Program-made: the position numbers and the translations under genes
Notes under the pieces: model-generated
The model's database searches: none
The model's input: the letters and a program-made list of their open reading frames with translations, nothing else
Told to the model about the DNA's origin: nothing
From: Vombatus ursinus
Taxonomy: Eukaryota; Chordata; Mammalia; Diprotodontia; Vombatidae
Assembly: GCF_900497805.2 (NCBI RefSeq)
Contig: NW_020954576.1
Location: forward strand, 72,828,458 to 72,892,457
DNA length: 64,000 bases
Direction of reading: 5' to 3'
Part shown: in pieces, positions 11,336 to 22,312 of the stretch
Layout of the letters: each line of letters opens with the position of its first letter
Position numbering within the stretch: the first letter of the stretch is position 1

Positions 11336-11993
11336 ACCAATGCCTTCTGAATAACAAAGTCTAGGCTTGGAGCAATAAGAAATCCTCATTCCTGAAATTA
11401 CAACTACTAGGGACTGGTAAAGGAATTTGAACAAGTTAATATTTTGAAAATGAGATTGGGACTACCAAGGGGTCCATAATTCTCATTCTAAAATCACCAC
11501 AAGTTTTCTATATATCCTTAGGTGAAACACAATTATTCTATCTTAATCCAGTTCTAAATGCCAACACAATCTATCATGAAATTAAATGAGACAATACACA
11601 AAAAAAGTACTTTAAAAAAAAAAAACCCAGGCATGTGGGTGTTATTCATGTAAGCTGTAAGTACTTATGCAAATCAAATAACAATAATTTGGTTTATATT
11701 TTTGAAACAATCCAAATAAGTATAGAGAATTATTCTAAAACAGTGTGAGGTAGAAAGCAAAAGACCAAAATAACATACTAAAATACCTCTTCATAATATT
11801 AAAACAAACTTAAAGACTATATAAATGAAGGACTGCTACTAAAAACGCAGTGGGAAAATTTTTAAAATTAGGATACCAACAAAACTAACTGTAAACTAGC
11901 TGGGAAATAATAAAAGGCAGAAGGTGGATTGTAGCACATGTCAGAAAGATTAACATGGCTCACAGAAACACTGTTATATTAGGGTCCACAGAC
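11336..11993. other. unassigned AT-rich DNA
   Basis: Nothing recognised. Confidence 0.6.
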
Positions 11994-12444
11994 CAGAAGA
12001 AGGAGAAGGAGAAGGAGAAGGAGAAGGAGAAGGAGAAGGAGAAGNNNNNNNNNNAGAAGGAGAAGGAGAAGGAGAAGGAGAAGGAGAAGGAGAAGGAGAA
12101 GAAGAAGAAAAAGGAGAAGAAGAAGAAGAAGAAGAAGAAGAAGAAGAAGAAGAAGAAGAAGAAGAAGAAGAAGAAGAAGAAGAAGAAGAAGAAGAAGGAG
12201 AAGGAGGAGATAGAGGAGGAGATAGAGGAGGAGGAGGAGGAGGAGAAAGAGAAAGAGAAGAAGAAGAAGAAGAAAGAGGAGGAGGAGGAAGAGGAGGAGG
12301 AGAAAGAGAAAGAGAAGAAGGAGGAGGAGGAGGGGAAAGAGAGGGAAGGAGAAGGAAAAGGGGAAGGGGAAGGGGAAGGGAAGAGGAAGAAAGGGAAGGA
12401 GGAGAAGGAAGAGAGAAAGAAAGAAAAAAAGAAAGAGAAAAAGC
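11994..12444. repeat. polypurine (GGAGAA)n/(GAA)n tract
   Basis: About 450 bases with almost only A and G on the plus strand. It begins with hexamer ggagaa repeats, then pure gaa, then mixed gag/gaaa. Only a few pyrimidines break it (the two gataga spots near 12210-12225). Long Glu/Lys, Ser/Pro and Leu open frames on both strands are products of the repeat. Such mirror-like polypurine DNA can form triplex structures. Confidence 0.97.
12045..12054. other. assembly gap (10 N)
   Basis: Ten N characters inside the ggagaa repeat. Ten is a placeholder size, so the true tract length is unknown. Confidence 0.99.
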
Positions 12445-13092
12445 TGAATAGGGCATCTGCAAGACTTTTGGCATTGTTTGTTTTTATGCATTTCTAGCTC
12501 CTGAAGAATTTAATACCTCACAAAACTATAATTACTATGTAATTTAATTATTTCTCTTTTTGCTGTTACCTTCCAATAGTCTGCTAACCTATGTGAGAGT
12601 AGCTCTTTTAATTTAAAAACTACACATACCCTGATCTGAGGGGGGAAAAATCATCCTCAATCAATAAATAAGGAGAAAACAAACCAAAAAAGCAAGCTGG
12701 AGACCCTAAGCAAGGAGAGTCCCGATTAATGCTTGAGAGAAGGATTAATCAATATTTGGATGGTGATGAAAATGAGTCCCAATCTTTGGCCTAAAGCATA
12801 AGTGGGAAGAGTAGAAAAGAACAAGCATTTATTAAGTACCTGTTATCTACCAGCCACAGTGCTAAGCACTTTACAAATATTAAAAGGAGGGAAAGAATAA
12901 AAATGAAAAAAGAAGGAATAAAGAGGAGAAAGATAGTGAAGAAAAAATGAAAGTAGTTTCCTCAAGGGGTAATGGTACCAAAGCACTCTTAAAACTATCC
13001 CTAAAGGCATTCCAAGATTAAACTAAGTGAACATAAATCCCTTTTTAAAATGGTGACTAGCCCCAAGCAAGACTCCCCAAATATCACCTTCT
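12445..13092. other. mostly unassigned DNA
   Basis: No gene seen. A short antisense L2/MIR 3' relic is at 12814-12884 (acaagcatttattaagtacc, cacagtgctaagcacttt). Confidence 0.55.
12814..12884 (-). mobile_element. L2/MIR 3' tail, antisense
   Basis: acaagcatttattaagtacc, then ccacagtgctaagcacttta: the reversed terminal L2-type sequence shared by L2 and MIR. Confidence 0.65.
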
Positions 13093-13870
13093 AAAATGAA
13101 AGTGTAGAAAAACCTGGAAAGACTTGTATGGTCTTTTGCTGAGTGAAGTGAGCAGAACCAGGAAAATGATGTACACAGTACACAGTACATGTTGTGTCAT
13201 GACTAATATTGATAAACTTAGCCCTTCTCAGCAATACAAGGATCTAAGACATTCTGCAAAGGTTTCATGATGGAAAATGCTATCCACAAAGAAGAAAGAA
13301 CTATGGAATTTGAATGCAGATCAAAGCATACTATTTGCCATTTTTTTTCTTCTGTTGTGTTTTGTTTCCTCTTTCTGGTGGTTCCTCCTATTGGTTCTAA
13401 TTCTTACAACATCACTACTATGAAAATATATTTAATAGGAATGTATATGTATAGACAATATCAGATTGCACGCTGTCTTGGGGAGGGAGGTGGGGAGGGA
13501 GGGGGAGAAAAAATTTAAACTCAAAAGCTTATGGAAGTGATTGTTGATGAATCAAAATAAATTAATTAAAAGACTGCAAAAAAGAAAAAAAGGAAAAATG
13601 GCCCATCAAAAGGTGACACAGAACATCAAGAAGAGAGAAAGTACATGGAGATGGTTACAAAAGACAGACATTGTCTAGTTCACAATTCTGCTGTTAGATA
13701 GTATTTTTCTCATGGTTTTGTCTGTTATTGTTGTTTATTATATTAAGGATATACATATGAATGATTGATTTTTTAAAATGAATTTACTCTTTGCCATGTG
13801 TCACTGTGCTAATACAAATAAATATCTACCGAAGATACAAAGTTTAAAATGAAAAAAAAAATGAAAGTGT
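13093..13870 (+). mobile_element. L1 3' end with 3'-transduced segment
   Basis: A perfect 13-bp target-site duplication, aaaatgaaagtgt, bounds the insertion (13093-13105 and 13858-13870). The left part (13106 to about 13600) is a 5'-truncated L1 3' region: tggaaagacttgtatgg, gagtgaagtgagcagaacca, tagcccttctcagcaataca, catgatggaaaatgctatcc, gctgtcttggggaggg, then a worn A-rich tail. The right part (about 13601-13843) is not L1. It ends with an AATAAA at 13817-13822 and a terminal A-rich run at 13846-13860. That is the layout left when an L1 transcript reads past its own poly(A) site and carries downstream DNA to the new place. Confidence 0.72.
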
Positions 13871-14650
13871 GTATATGAAACTGGGCAGGGGGAGTAAGGA
13901 ACCCAAAACATACAATGCATGCCTATAGAACTCAAAGTAGGGAGGACCAAGAAAGGATCCTCTTGTACAGAGAAAGGCAAGAAGTGGTCTCAGGCCTGAG
14001 GTGTTCACTAGACAAAAAGCAGGAACAGAAACCAGTACCAATATTGATTCTGACCCTGGGGTGGGGTCTTGGAAAAAGAACTCAAAGTACTTTCATGATA
14101 TTTGTCTTACAATTCTTTTACTAGAATGTCCTCCTATCCCCTCCCTAGTCCTTCTGTGGTAAAACATAAAATGCCATATATTATAAAGTTTTTGGGAAAA
14201 AAAAAGAGAGCAACATTTTAAACACATAATTAAATGACTTCCCTTGGGGAATGCCAAAATGTCTAGGCATACTGCCAATCAGCTTGTGCCAGGAAAGCAG
14301 TGGTTAAAGGGATGTCCAAGGACAAGATAGACACTAAATCAAAGCTGCCAAATGTGGGTTCTTATGTAACAAGAGCCAAGGATTTCTCTATGGTGTGAGT
14401 TTTGGCTAAGGTTGGCCCCTGAAAAGCCTCCTCCCCAGTGTTGTAATACCTGGAATGAGTTCTTTTATTATTTTTTAAAAAGGCTTAGTCTAACTTTTAT
14501 TTTATTTTATTTTTACATTATCAGAATTTCTTCCAGTATCCCTCTTTATTCTTCCCTTCCAGAGAGCCATCCCAGAACTAGGCTGAGGAAGAGGCACCAG
14601 AAGACTTTTGAGGGGATGGTTCCATTTTAAAATGACAATAGGTTCCAGAA
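13871..14650. other. unassigned DNA
   Basis: No gene seen. A TTTTA-rich patch near 14500-14520 is followed by ttccagagagccatcccaga, a phrase that looks like part of a dispersed repeat I cannot name. Confidence 0.5.
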
Positions 14651-14654
14651 GAAA

Positions 14655-14795
14655 GAACAGAGGGCTAAAAGGAAAATGACCTAGCTTTTAGTCCCAATTC
14701 TGCCACTAATAAACTAGTTTGTGAGTTAGGGAGGTGGCAATTGTTTGTGCCTCAGTTTTCTCCTCTGTAAAAAAATGATAACGTCTGTTTAAAAA
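14655..14795 (+). mobile_element. MIR/THER-type SINE
   Basis: ttttagtcccaattctgcca, gtgcctcagttttctcctct, gtaaaaaaatgataacgtct. Old, with a worn head. Confidence 0.6.
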
Positions 14796-14835
14796 AAAAA
14801 CCTCAGAGATATAGTCATGAATTTCCAAGGTATTC

Positions 14836-16167
14836 CAAAGATTCTTAATTTTTTCTCTCTTCAATCTGTTTTCTAGGTTAGTTGTTTTTGCTGTGAGATA
14901 TTTTATGTTTCTTTCTATTTTTGAAGTCTTTTTTTTTTTTACTTTGTTTTGCTATTTCTTGTTGTCTCATGGAGTCACTCGCTTCTGTTGGGTCTATTCT
15001 AATTTTCAGGAAGTTTATTGCTTGAAAAGATTATGTATCCTATTGTTCCAAGCTGTTATTTCTTTCCAATTCTTTCTTTTACAACTCTCACTTCAAATTT
15101 TTCCAATTTTTCCTTCCAGCATTCTCATTTATTTATTTCTTTTAAACAATATGAAGTCTTTAAAAAAGTCTCTTGCTGTATCTCTTTCAGGAATTCTAGT
15201 TGATCGTGCTTTCCTTGAGGCTTTTGTTAAATGGATGTTTTGAAGTCATTCTCTTCTGAATTTTTGTCTGAAATGTCTCTGTAACTATTATTTTTACGGT
15301 GGGTGTTCTTTTTGTTTGCTTATTCTTTGGGCCTACTTTCTAACTTGAAGCTTGACGTGAGGACTAGACTCTGAACCTTTTTCAGGGAGAAGATCTGGGC
15401 TGGCTCTGTTGCTGTTTTGTGGGGGTATTATGTGTTGTATTATTTTTGGCTTTCAGAGACAGCTCAGGTCAGGGAGCAACAAAGTTTCTATGCTGCCAAA
15501 GTGGTGTGATCCACGGTAAAGTATGATCGATAACTAATCTTCGTTCTGAATTCTTCAAGTTCCTAACCTGGGTTTTGTTCTAAGCAAAAGTAGACTGCTG
15601 CTGGACTCAGTCAACATCAGCCTACCCTGATAATTCCTCTGCATGTTTCAGGTTGGGTTAGAAGCTAGAACTGAGGCACTGCTCTGCTCCCAAGTTCTGA
15701 GCCAAATTACTCTGCTTACTTCTGACCTTTCTCTTTTCTTGGTGCACAGAATAGGACCTATGACCACTCCTTATTCAGGTAGAGGTCCCCTTCTCAATAT
15801 ACCCCAGATCTGTGATCTAGAACTAATAATGAGTGACAGAGCTTCCAGGTGACACCTGTTCCCATTCCTTGTGGGAGTTTATGGTGCATAGACCCCATAC
15901 GGCTCTGAGACCTCATCTTACTCTGGTACACATAGCCTCTCCTTGTGCTGGAGAGCTCCTGGAAATACTCCTTCCCCAGTGCATGCAGATCTCTCTGTCT
16001 CCCTATGTCAATGTGGTCTGGAAAAAAAAAATGACTCACTGATTTTTTTTTTTTATTTACCCATCAGGATTCCATCTGGGGCATTTTCTATATTTGTGGA
16101 GAAGAGTTTTGGAGGAGAGCTTGGCTATACTTCTTGTTGTTCCTATACCATCTTGGCTTTGCCACCC
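14836..16167 (-). mobile_element. L1 5' half (5'UTR and ORF1 part), inverted
   Basis: Read on the minus strand, the L1 5' end is at about 16167: aaagccaagatggtatagg, equivalent to the gagccaagatggtgg start of other marsupial L1s, with the aagatgg core typical of YY1 sites. It runs leftwards through the 5'UTR into the ORF1 coiled-coil region. The plus strand shows that region as gttttctaggttagttgttt and ttgttgtctcatggagtcac, the reverse of the ORF1 text for LENRSRRDN and the following residues. It stops abruptly near 14836 inside ORF1. It joins directly, head-on, to the sense L1 at 16168. Confidence 0.8.
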
Positions 16168-16748
16168 ATCATTTCTATATAATGACAACAAAATTCAAGA
16201 GGCAATAACAGAAATGGAGATTCCATTCAAAATAACTAAAAAATGCACAAAATATTTAGGTGTCAATCTATCAAAGTATACTTGATAGTTGCATAGAATA
16301 AATTAGAAAACGGTCCTTACAGAAACACAGGACAACCTAAATAGTTAGAAGAATGTTCCGTGCTCATGGTTGGAACATTCAAATATAACAAAAATGCCAA
16401 AATTTAATTCACAGCTCTAACATTATTCCAATCAGACTGAAAGAGGGATAATTTATAAGGCTAGATAAAATAGTAACAAAACCAATTTAGAGGAACAAAA
16501 TATTCCAGAAATCTTTATTTCTCTGATAAGAGTTTGATATCTGATATTTACTTAGACAACTAAGAGAAATATTTGAACAAAAGCTCTTTCCCAAAGCATA
16601 TAATCAAACATTTCTGAACAGAACTGCAAACTATTAACAACCATAAGAGAGAATGCTCCAAATCACTAATAAGAAAAACGCAAATCAAAATACCCTAAAG
16701 TTTCACCTCACACCCAGCAAGTTAACAAAGATGAACAAAAGTGGGAAT

Positions 16749-16990
16749 AATTTTATTTTATTTTTCCCAATTACATGTAAAAACAATTTTTAACATTCAT
16801 TTTTAAAATTTTTGAGTTCTCAATTCTCTCCCTTCCTCCTCTCTCCTCTCACCGAGCAAACAATTTTCTATAGGTTGTACATGTTCAGTCATGCAAAACA
16901 TATTTACACATTAGTCACACTGTGAAAGAAAATGCAAACCAAAAAAATACACTCAAGAAAAATAAAATTTAGAAAAAAGTATGCTTCAAT
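16749..16990 (-). mobile_element. L1 3' tail inserted in L1
   Basis: A reversed L1 end: ttttattttatttttcccaa (reversed poly(A) end), ttacatgtaaaaacaatttt, ctcaattctctcccttcctc. Flanked by a near-perfect 11-bp duplication, aaaagtgggaa (16737-16747) and aaaagtaggaa (16991-17001), which is part of the older L1. Confidence 0.8.
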
Positions 16991-17195
16991 AAAAGTAGGA
17001 AAAGTTAACATTGGAGGGGTTGTAAAAGACAGTTTAACTAATGCATGGTTGGTAGATCTATGAACTATTCCAACCATTCTGAAAAATAATTTGGAAGTCT
17101 GAAAATAAAATGACTAAAGCAGACATACCCTTTGATTTACCAATCCCCTTGCTACTAATCTACAGCAAGGAGGAAACTGGGGAAGAACGTGAGAA

Positions 17196-17255
17196 TGTGT
17201 TTTATATATATATATTTATATATATTTTATATATATTATATATAAAATAAACTGG
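17196..17255. repeat. (TA)n-rich microsatellite
   Basis: Tatata blocks broken by tttta, inside the sense L1. Confidence 0.9.
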
Positions 17256-17799
17256 AATAAACTGGAAACAAAGTAGATACCCATCAACAGAGGAATGGCT
17301 AAATGATACATGAATGTAATGGAACATTACTGTGCCACAGGAAATGACAAACATGATGACTACAGAGAAGCATAGAAAGACTTATATGAACTGATGTAAA
17401 GTAAGTAGAGTTAGGGAAGTAACATACACAGTGACTTTAACAAAAATATGGAAATAACAATCACAAAACAATCAAAAATAAATACTGCAATATCATAAGG
17501 AATCAGATTAGTTCCAAAGAAAAGATATGAGAAGGCACCTTCCCTCACTTCTTTGCAGAAGTCAGGCTCTACAAGTATGGAACCTTGTACATAATATCAG
17601 ATATTCTGGAGGGTGTGATTTTTTGTTTGTGCATACTTTTGTGCTTTTCGTCTTCTTTGAAAGTTCTTTGTTATAAGGAATATCTCAGGAGGCAGGGAGA
17701 GCAGCATACTAACACAAAGGGAAATCTGGGGATTTAAAAACAAAAGATGATATGAAAGCAAAATACATAAGCAAAAATCTATTTTTTAAAAAACTGAGG

Positions 17800-18050
17800 G
17801 GACCAGGAAACATGTCGTGTAGAAAGTTTGTGGGGCTTGACTTTAGTTTTAGGAAATCAAGAGATCCTAAGAGCCAGAGATGAGAAACGAGTACAATCCA
17901 AGCACAAGGGGATAAATTCATACAGACTTGGAGACAGGAAGTAGAATATTGTGTGTGAGCAAAAACAATTAAGTAGTTTGACTGGACCCTAGAGGACATA
18001 AAGAGGGGTAATTTATATTAAGCCTGACAAGGTTTCTATTTAAACCATGT
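17800..18050 (-). mobile_element. L2 LINE, antisense internal fragment
   Basis: Order of phrases (gagccagagatgagaaacga, gtagaatattgtgtgtgag, cctgacaagg) parallels the antisense L2 3' coding region seen at 6400-6560. Worn. Confidence 0.5.
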
Positions 18051-18289
18051 TGTCTTCCCTTAAACCTGCTAAGTTAAAGGAAGCATTGCTTTCGACATCG
18101 ATTGGTTCACTCAATTCTGTGCAGTGTCACTTTAAGTCTCAGAAGTCATCCTTTTCAAAAGTTTACATTTATTTGAGTGATGCTGCCACTGCTCAAAATA
18201 TTTTTAGAATTCTTCTTTTATAATTGCCTTTGGCATCTTCATGAAATTCTTTTGAACATCCTTAACAGCAGCTTACCGACATCCCACTT

Positions 18290-18529
18290 CAAGGGTTCTT
18301 AATCTTTTTTGTGTCATGGTTCCCTTTAGAAGTCTGATGAGCCCCACTCTCCTCAGGAAAAAAAAAAATATTTGTTACTTTCATTTAAAATAAAAATAAA
18401 TTCTAAATTTAAATTAGCAGTTAGTGAAAAAATAAAATATGGAATATTTTTCTCATCCAAGTTCATAGACCCCCTTGAAATTTACCTTCATCAATAGGGC
18501 TTCTGTGGATTCCAGGTTAAGAACTTGTG
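18290..18529 (+). mobile_element. hAT-Charlie-like MITE
   Basis: Inverted ends caagggttcttaatc and aggttaagaacttgtg, with ttttttgtgtcatggttccc and catagacccccttgaaa. Same family as 7272-7467, with a partly different core. Confidence 0.8.
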
Positions 18530-19034
18530 TCCTAATCCATTTGTCTCGTCATGTTATTGGAGTAGCCTTCTCTCAAAAACTATGTGGGACATAAGAGCTG
18601 ACAGGTCCTAAACTATTCTACTTGGCTTTGAGTACAAGCACTATGATGGACTGTGCCTATTTATCCTAGTTAAGTACAAATAATTCCTAAAAGGCTTTTT
18701 TTGTTTGCTTTTTTTTTGTATGCTTGTTTGTTTGTTTGTTTGTTGGCACCAGAAGCTTATAAGGACAGGCCACTATGAATAAAAGAAGGTGGCAATCTGC
18801 ATTGCTGCAGAGAGTATCCACAGCAATGAAATCACAAATATCTGACACACTGATGTATCCTTGGTAGAGGTCATTTTTTTCCCTTGAAGATTGATGTGAT
18901 TTTTAAAAAGGGTCAAAAATTATTCAGAGACAAGTTGGGTAAATAAAGCTGGTAGTTAAGCTGGGCACTAGCATTTTTTAGTTTAACAAATAAAGGTATG
19001 ATCTTCCTCAAAGTGATAGCTTTTGTACAGAATT
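18530..19034. other. unassigned DNA with a (TTTG)n run
   Basis: No gene seen. A T-rich patch with tttgtttgtttgtttgtt lies near 18724-18743. Confidence 0.6.
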
Positions 19035-19265
19035 TATATAATGCCCCAAGGTTTACAAAGCATTGCATATATGTTAATTCAACTGATCTTCATAATAACC
19101 TTGTAAAATAAGTGCTATAATTAATCCCATTTTACAAATGAGGAAATTGAGGCTGAGAGAAGTTAGGGGGCTTGCCCATGGTCACAAGGCTAGTGTTTGA
19201 GAAAGGCTTTGAACTCAGCTTTTCCTGACTTTAAGTCCAGCACTCTTATCAATTGTGCTAGCTAC
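19035..19265 (-). mobile_element. MIR-type SINE, nearly full length
   Basis: ggtttacaaagcattgcata, ttaatcccattttacaaatg, aggaaattgaggctgagaga, cttgcccatggtcacaaggc, tttgaactcagcttttcctg: a reversed MIR with its central core block. Confidence 0.82.
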
Positions 19266-19990
19266 CTATGACTCTATGAATCTAAGGTTTGGTGCATTTC
19301 TTGAACCTTAAAGTTTGTCTTTAGTTCATGGAAATAGGTGTTCAATGAAGCCTATGTCAAGCAAGCCTGGTCTGACCTGTCTTATCAAGTTAGAAAAGCT
19401 TTTGAGTACTGGCGTAGCTAAGATTCCAATTTATTGCCCAAGGACCTACCTCCCAGCACCCAGTAAGTATTGTTTAGCTACAAGCTATTGTTATCATCAT
19501 TTGTATTATTATTTTTTTTTTTAGCTAAGATAAAAGGAGCTGGTCACCAGCTTCACAGCAAGATAAATCAGCTGATCAATCAGCCCCAGCAAATCTTAAA
19601 GACCATCTATTAAGTTATAGTTTTCTAATCTGCATTGGGAGAGGGAAGTACCCCCAGAAACAAAATTATAGCTCCTAAAAATATTGAAGTATGCATAAAA
19701 GCATACAGCAAACCCACAAAATACAATGTCAGCAAGTTGTTTAGGAGCTTCATGGGTATTAACTACCTCTCTCACAATGTTATTTCAGGAAAGACACTTG
19801 GTAGTACTGTCTGAACATGAGTAAGATCATTCTAGATAAGAAAAATAATATCTGACTTATTAAGAGATATTGACCATCCTTGAGGATGGTTTTATCATGT
19901 AAGCAGCATTCAAAACTCCAAATCAAACAAGAATAATTCACTTGCCTTCCTTATTGGTACGAGATGGAACTATCAACAAATTGTTCATAT
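19266..19990. other. unassigned DNA
   Basis: No gene or repeat recognised; a short T run near 19510. Confidence 0.55.
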
Positions 19991-19994
19991 GTTG

Positions 19995-20218
19995 TTATTT
20001 TAATTTTATTTGTATTCTTTTTTTAAAAAAAAACATTACTGTCATTTCTGAATAAATCTTCCTACTCAAAATGTTCAAATAAAGAAAAAACAAAAGAAAG
20101 AAAGAAAAGAGAAAGAAAAAAAGTTTACAAGAACACCCAATAAATTGGCTATGTCTCATGATCTATGCAATATTCCATACCCATAATCCTCATCTCTGAA
20201 ATGAAGGTAGTGGAGATA
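19995..20218 (-). mobile_element. older-type L1 3'UTR, antisense
   Basis: Reversed older L1 end: gcaatattccatacccataa matches the reverse of tatggaaccttgtacataat at 17577. The reversed poly(A) end lies at the left (ttattttaattttatttgta) and a GAAA-rich patch at 20090-20122. Confidence 0.55.
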
Positions 20219-20219
20219 T

Positions 20220-20590
20220 ATATGATCAGTTGTGAATGACTTGGCTATTCTCCCCAACAAAATGATTCAAGTCAACTCTGAAGGACTTATGATGAAAAAT
20301 GCTATCCATCTCCAGAGAATGAACTGATATTGTCTGAACACAGATTGAAGCATACTTTTTTATTTTCTTTATTTTTCTTGAGGTTTCTTTTCTCTTTTTT
20401 GTCTATGTTTTCTTTCACAACATGACTAATACAGAAATATGTTTTGCATGACTATACATGTATAACTTATATTAAATTGCTTGCCTTTGGGGGGGTGAGG
20501 AGGAAGGGAAAGAATTTGAAACTCAAAGTTTTAAAAATTAATATTAAAAATGTTTACATGTAATTAGGGAAAATAAAATACCAAATAATT
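20220..20590 (+). mobile_element. L1 3' end
   Basis: gttgtgaatgacttggctat, aaaatgctatccatctccag, catgactaatacagaaatat, tgcatgactatacatgtata, gggggggtgaggaggaaggg, ending aattagggaaaataaaata. 5'-truncated. Confidence 0.85.
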
Positions 20591-20707
20591 TTTTAATGAA
20601 GGCTTAAAGCTTCCTTGATGATTCATACTATATTTTAGAAAGATGATCTCTCCATATACCTGATTTTCTTTTCATCTGTGTTTCCTCCAGCCTCCTTTCC
20701 CTTTTTT

Positions 20708-20905
20708 TATTTATTCAAAGAACATTATTCAGAAACTGCTATGTTTAAGAAATTGCTAAGAACAGTGGACACAAAGATGAATGAGACTCCATCTGTCCTC
20801 AAGGAGTTTAAAATCTAATAGTAGAGACTATATTTGTAACACAAATAACTATAACATAACACAGAAGATGTAGGCTGCTATAAGGAAGATATAAACAAGG
20901 TATGG
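20708..20905 (-). mobile_element. L2 LINE 3' end, antisense
   Basis: A diverged reversed 3' tail followed by acacaaagatgaatgagact, ctgtcctcaaggagtttaaa and taactataacataacacaga. Confidence 0.7.
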
Positions 20906-20944
20906 TTTTGTGTAAACTACTTCTTCTTCAACATGGACTATATG

Positions 20945-21160
20945 GAAGGTCACTAGTGACCCTCTAAATACCAAATCTAGTGGACTATTTTTTAGGTTTC
21001 ATATTCTTTGATATCACTACACAATTTGACACAGTAGACCACTGCTTTCTACTTGAAACTCTTTTCCCTTGGCTTCTAAAACAATGTATCCATCAACATT
21101 GGGTTCTCTCTTATCTGAAGAAGGCTCTACCCTTGATCCATCCCTGAAACCTCTCTCTTA
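20945..21160 (+). mobile_element. L2 LINE, sense ORF2 fragment with RT motif
   Basis: 21007-21042 reads FDITTQFDTVDH, the same reverse-transcriptase motif found reversed at 7643-7678. It is followed by cttttcccttggcttctaaa, as in L2 ORF2. A short coding relic with opposite orientation to its left-hand L2 neighbour. Confidence 0.7.
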
Positions 21161-21911
21161 AATGTTACATTTTTTTTTCCTTTCTAGCAGCTCTTTATTA
21201 TAACATGCTTCCAGAAATTTTACATGGCTGAAAATCATGAAGAACTTTAATGTCCAGAGGACTGAAGCTGAGAACTGTCTAAAGGTCAATGAAGTGGTAC
21301 ATGGTGGGAGAGAGCACGCCATGAAATATTACAAACAAGGAATTACAAAGCAGAGGTAATTTAAAGGATGTCACCAAAGAAATGCATGACTGAAAAAGGG
21401 CTGGTCACAAAGCAGGAATGAAGGAAAGCCTCTGCTGGTATCTTTATGGGGTAAAAGAACTTTAGGAAGGTCCTAGAACATTAGGGGGATACCCTGAGGT
21501 GAGCTTATATGAGGACATGAACAAGAGTCACACAGAATAGACAGTTACAGTCTCTATCACTAGAAGAAATACTTCATTGAGATCACAGATCCAATGAAAT
21601 ATCAATTTTTTTTCTATAAACATGTTAAGATTTTCTAATAAGAATGTAAGAGGGACTCAGACTAGAATTAAGTGATCTGTAGTCTTCCCCAGCCATGACT
21701 GTCAGTGATCTCAAATGGAGAGTGGAGTTTTCTGCCACAGGGAGAGTCTCTACCCTCCAATTCAGAGTTCTGCATATTCCTTTCCCAGGGTTGGAAAGGT
21801 TAAAAATCACTTAATGCCAGCTAGAGCCCTGGTTACACTAAAATAACTTTCCTGATGTCAAGCTACCCCTTCAAGCTATTATCTTATTTCTCTTGTTTCA
21901 AAATCCTTGAC
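21161..21911. other. unassigned DNA
   Basis: No supportable feature. Confidence 0.55.
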
Positions 21912-22078
21912 AGAATTCAGTTCAAATAAATAATCACTTATGAAGTACTTACTATGTGGCATGCACTAGGAATATAACAGGAAAAAAAAATAAGTGTTCC
22001 TGCCCTCAAGGAGCTTATATTCCACTGAGGAAGAACAATATGTACATAGATAAATAAATACAAAATATACACCACATA
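21912..22078 (-). mobile_element. L2 LINE 3' end, antisense
   Basis: aataatcacttatgaagtac, ttactatgtggcatgcacta, ttcctgccctcaaggagctt, aatatgtacatagataaata. Confidence 0.8.
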
Positions 22079-22084
22079 GCAGCA

Positions 22085-22312
22085 ATCTGCATAGTGGTGG
22101 AGAGCCGGCCTTGGAATCAGAAAGACCAGAGTCAAGTTCTGTTTCTGACGCATTAGTTTTGTGATTCTGGACAAGTCACTTAACGGCTCAGTATTCTAGG
22201 CAATGGTCTAAGGTTATGAATTGCAAATAAGGTACTAACCTGCACTGGTAGAGAGCATTTCCTCATCTGGGAGTTCCCTATGCCAAGGAAATTATAGATC
22301 CAATCCCTAAAC
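22085..22312 (+). mobile_element. THER/MON-type tRNA SINE, long form
   Basis: Head gcatagtggtggagagccgg, ttctggacaagtcacttaac, then the diagnostic tail tactaacctgcactggtaga, ctcatctgggagttccctat, ggaaattatagatccaatcc. The same family is the target of the HAL1 at 49378. Confidence 0.75.

Larger units (their letters stand above)
16168..17793 (+). mobile_element. L1 3' half (ORF2 C-terminus and 3'UTR)
   Basis: Starts within ORF2: 16201-16275 reads roughly MEIPFKITKKCTKYLGVNLS, matching the KYLGI-L block that lies after the reverse-transcriptase core. It continues through aacaaagtagatacccatca, aatggctaaatgatacatga and the older-type 3'UTR (cttccctcacttctttgcag) to tattttttaaaaaac at 17793. It is interrupted by a second L1 tail (16749-16990). 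Many in-frame stops. Confidence 0.82.

Noticed and set aside
11955-12497. 180-codon Lys/Glu frame and its antisense Leu and Ser/Pro frames
   Set aside because: All are translations of the polypurine repeat, crossing an assembly gap; not a gene.
14893-15243. 116-codon Phe/Leu-rich plus frame that looks membrane-like
   Set aside because: It is the reverse strand of the L1 ORF1 coiled-coil region; the hydrophobic look comes from reversed Lys/Glu codons.
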